Shown: positions 7,247 through 8,516 of the stretch, one piece after another | How positions within the stretch are numbered: position 1 is the first letter of the stretch | Layout of the letters: every line of letters begins with the position of its first letter | Source: Chromatiales bacterium | Lineage (GTDB): Bacteria > Pseudomonadota > Gammaproteobacteria > Chromatiales > Chromatiaceae | Reading direction: 5' to 3' | Length of the DNA stretch: 8,516 bases | Assembly (NCBI GenBank): GCA_024639625.1 | Contig: JAHEIA010000087.1 | Coordinates: 1 to 8,516 of the forward strand | Position numbers and translations under genes: made by a program | The notes under the pieces: generated by a model | Told to the model about the DNA's origin: nothing | Seen by the model: the letters and a program-made list of their open reading frames with translations, nothing else | Database searches by the model: none

Positions 7247-7957
7247 TCATACTACGAGCGCAGATTCGGTGACTTCATCCCACACGGCAAACCCTTGCGA
7301 GCGTAATTTGCGGTAGGCTCGGGCCGACAGTAAATGGCGATCATGGCGGAAAAGATCGTTGATCGGGCCGTGTGAGGATAGCAATCGCTGGGCATGACCG
7401 GGCGACTTGAACCTCCTCATCTGGCGCTCTTTCTGCCGGGTCGGCTGGTGAGAATTCTCGGCTCGGTTGTTCTGATATTGACCGGTCTCATGCTCTGCGC
7501 TGAGCCCCAATTCCCGGTGTGCGGCTCCGTAGCTTCTCAGCTTGTCCGTAACCACCATCCGCGGGGAATATCGCAACCCTTTGAGTAGCCTTCGGAAAAA
7601 CCGTTTCGCCGCCTTGGCGCTGCGACGCGATTGGACCAAGATATCCAGGAGGTCTCCATCCTGATCCACGGCACGCCAAAGGTAAAATTGCTTTCCGTTG
7701 ATACGGATGAAAACCTCGTCCAGATGCCAAGTGTCACCCGTTCGCCCCACCCTAGCCCGGATCCGCCTCGCATACTCGGCGCCGAAACGCAGGCACCATA
7801 GTCGGATAGACTCGTAAGTAACGTCAACAGCGCGACTGACCAGAATCTCCTCCACGTTGCGGAAACTGAGTGCGAAGCGGTGGGATAGCCAGACGGCGTG
7901 GCTGATGATCTCGCCCGGGTACCGGAAGCCACGATAGAGCGGGGGCGTCTTATTCAT
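7247..7957 (-). CDS. IS6-family DDE transposase
   Basis: This 236-residue protein is a full-length IS6-family transposase. The N-terminal part (about 8-60) has the YRGFRYPGEIISHAVWL start and a helix-turn-helix-like stretch ending TYESIRLWCLRFG. The catalytic acidic residues are present: Asp80 in WHLDEVF, Asp138 in VVTDKLRSY and Glu167 in NNRAEN, followed by the conserved basic stretch RQKERQMRRFKS. There is no frameshift or stop, so the enzyme may still be active. The ATG is 39 bases inside the right end of the element; no clear Shine-Dalgarno sequence precedes it. The stop lies 67 bases from the left end. Confidence 0.95.
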   Translation of the reverse strand: MNKTPPLYRGFRYPGEIISHAVWLSHRFALSFRNVEEILVSRAVDVTYESIRLWCLRFGAEYARRIRARVGRTGDTWHLDEVFIRINGKQFYLWRAVDQDGDLLDILVQSRRSAKAAKRFFRRLLKGLRYSPRMVVTDKLRSYGAAHRELGLSAEHETGQYQNNRAENSHQPTRQKERQMRRFKSPGHAQRLLSSHGPINDLFRHDRHLLSARAYRKLRSQGFAVWDEVTESALVV

Positions 7958-7978
7958 GGTAGTAGCGTATCAACTTAG

Positions 7979-7996
7979 CGTTAAGTTGACAGTGCC
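7979..7996 (-). repeat. Right terminal inverted repeat of the IS6-family element
   Basis: Read from 7996 inward on the minus strand it is GGCACTGTCAACTTAACG, matching the left end at 14 of 18 positions. Read outward on the plus strand it contains TTGACA (7986-7991). Confidence 0.85.
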
Positions 7997-8116
7997 AGGG
8001 TTCACGCTCAACTAGGAGTAATGCCCGGCCGCTCGTAGAGAGATGCGGTGCGTCGATCGGCCACAATGCGCAGCACCGTCAGACGCAATAGGCAGTTTAC
8101 TTTCCGCTTTCTGTGC

Positions 8117-8516
8117 TTACTTCGCCTTTTCGATGTCCGGCAGGACCCAACTCCGATCCAAGAAGGCCTTTTTCGGCGAATACAGCCTGAAGTACGGGAA
8201 CCACGCCCGGCCGGCTTCCGTAGGTATCCAGTTCTTTGCCTTGGTTCCTTCCGGCTTGTCAGGACCGATATAGATGTCTACCGAGCCGTCGGCGTTCATG
8301 GCAAGATCCATGCGCGACGAGCGGTCAGCAATCCCGTACTCGGTATTGATCAGCGTGCGGGTGCTGAGTTCGTAGGCAGTAATCGACCAGAAAACCTCAG
8401 CTGGTACATTCGCCGGGACGCGTAGAACGTAGTTGCGCCCGCCGTCGAGCCAGTCACCTTCCTTGTCCTTGTAAGCCGCCAGGTACACCTGGCCTTTACC
8501 GGTCTTCTGTCCATGC
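8117..8516 (-). CDS. DUF1254/DUF1214-family protein, C-terminal part (runs off the right edge)
   Basis: The reading frame is open from the window edge to a TAA stop at 8117, giving the last 132 residues. It matches the C-terminal DUF1214 region of DUF1254/DUF1214 proteins: LDGGRNYVLRVPANVPAEVF, then W-S-I-T-A-Y-E followed by T-R-T-L-I-N-T, NADGSVDIYIGP, and finally WFPYFRLYSP with DRSW and LPDIE near the end. These proteins are common in proteobacteria, often exported, and of unknown biochemical role. The GTG at 8488 is in frame but internal to the conserved domain (the frame continues as HGQKTGKGQ upstream), so it is not the start. Its link to the left-hand genes is doubtful, because the IS element lies between them. 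Confidence 0.85.
   Translation of the reverse strand, partial: HGQKTGKGQVYLAAYKDKEGDWLDGGRNYVLRVPANVPAEVFWSITAYELSTRTLINTEYGIADRSSRMDLAMNADGSVDIYIGPDKPEGTKAKNWIPTEAGRAWFPYFRLYSPKKAFLDRSWVLPDIEKAK

Larger units (their letters stand above)
7180..7996 (-). mobile_element. IS6-family insertion sequence, complete, 817 bp
   Basis: The element is bounded by inverted repeats that begin GGTACTGTCAA at the left and GGCACTGTCAA at the right, matching the GGCACTGT-type ends of the IS6 family. It carries one transposase gene filling nearly all its length, and its size is normal for the family. The 8 bases outside each end (GGAAGTGC at the left, AGGGTTCA at the right) do not match, so no target-site duplication is visible. 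IS6 elements move by replicative cointegrate formation, and the missing duplication fits later recombination or an adjacent deletion. Confidence 0.9.

Noticed and set aside
7069..7272. A 67-codon plus-strand open frame
   Set aside because: It runs across the left IS boundary and into the transposase 3' end, has no ribosome site and no recognisable product.
8046..8077. Inverted repeat CGGTGC/GCACCG as a terminator for the DUF1254 gene
   Set aside because: Only 6 bp pair across a 20-base loop and no T-run follows; likely chance.

Overview
The window is GC-rich (about 60% by eye) with dense bacterial coding. Protein styles (TPR-CHAT protein, DUF900-type hydrolase, IS6-family element, DUF1254/DUF1214 protein) suggest a Gram-negative proteobacterium, perhaps a gammaproteobacterium. 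This is an inference from family flavour only: there is no rRNA, tRNA or housekeeping gene to fix the taxonomy.

Layout. (1) Positions 3-1574 (+): an exported permuted NlpC/P60-type (YiiX/YebB-like) cysteine hydrolase whose true start may lie left of the window. (2) Positions 1571-4972 (+): a large exported protein with TPR repeats, a carbohydrate-binding-like beta-sandwich insert and a C-terminal CHAT caspase-like protease. The two genes share a 4-base ATGA overlap, so they are almost certainly one operon with coupled translation. (3) Positions 4973-5126: a short convergent intergenic gap with two small hairpins. (4) Positions 5127-6986 (-): an exported three-part protein with a von Willebrand factor A-like domain, an acyl-carrier-protein-like domain and a DUF900-type alpha/beta hydrolase. 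A strong Shine-Dalgarno sequence sets its start at a GTG at 6986, 45 codons inside the longest open frame. (5) Positions 7180-7996: a complete IS6-family insertion sequence with imperfect 18-bp terminal inverted repeats and an intact DDE transposase on the minus strand, but no target-site duplication. (6) Positions 8117-8516 (-): the 3' end of a DUF1254/DUF1214-family gene that runs off the right edge.

How the genes may work together. The three non-mobile left-hand genes all encode proteins with signal peptides and hydrolase signatures: a papain-like cysteine hydrolase, a CHAT cysteine protease and a serine alpha/beta hydrolase. The operon pair and the convergent hydrolase could form an envelope-located hydrolase module with sensor-like domains (TPR, CBM-like, vWA). 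This is inference; I do not recognise it as a described system. The IS element separates this group from the DUF1254 gene, and the missing target duplication suggests the two flanks may not originally have been neighbours.
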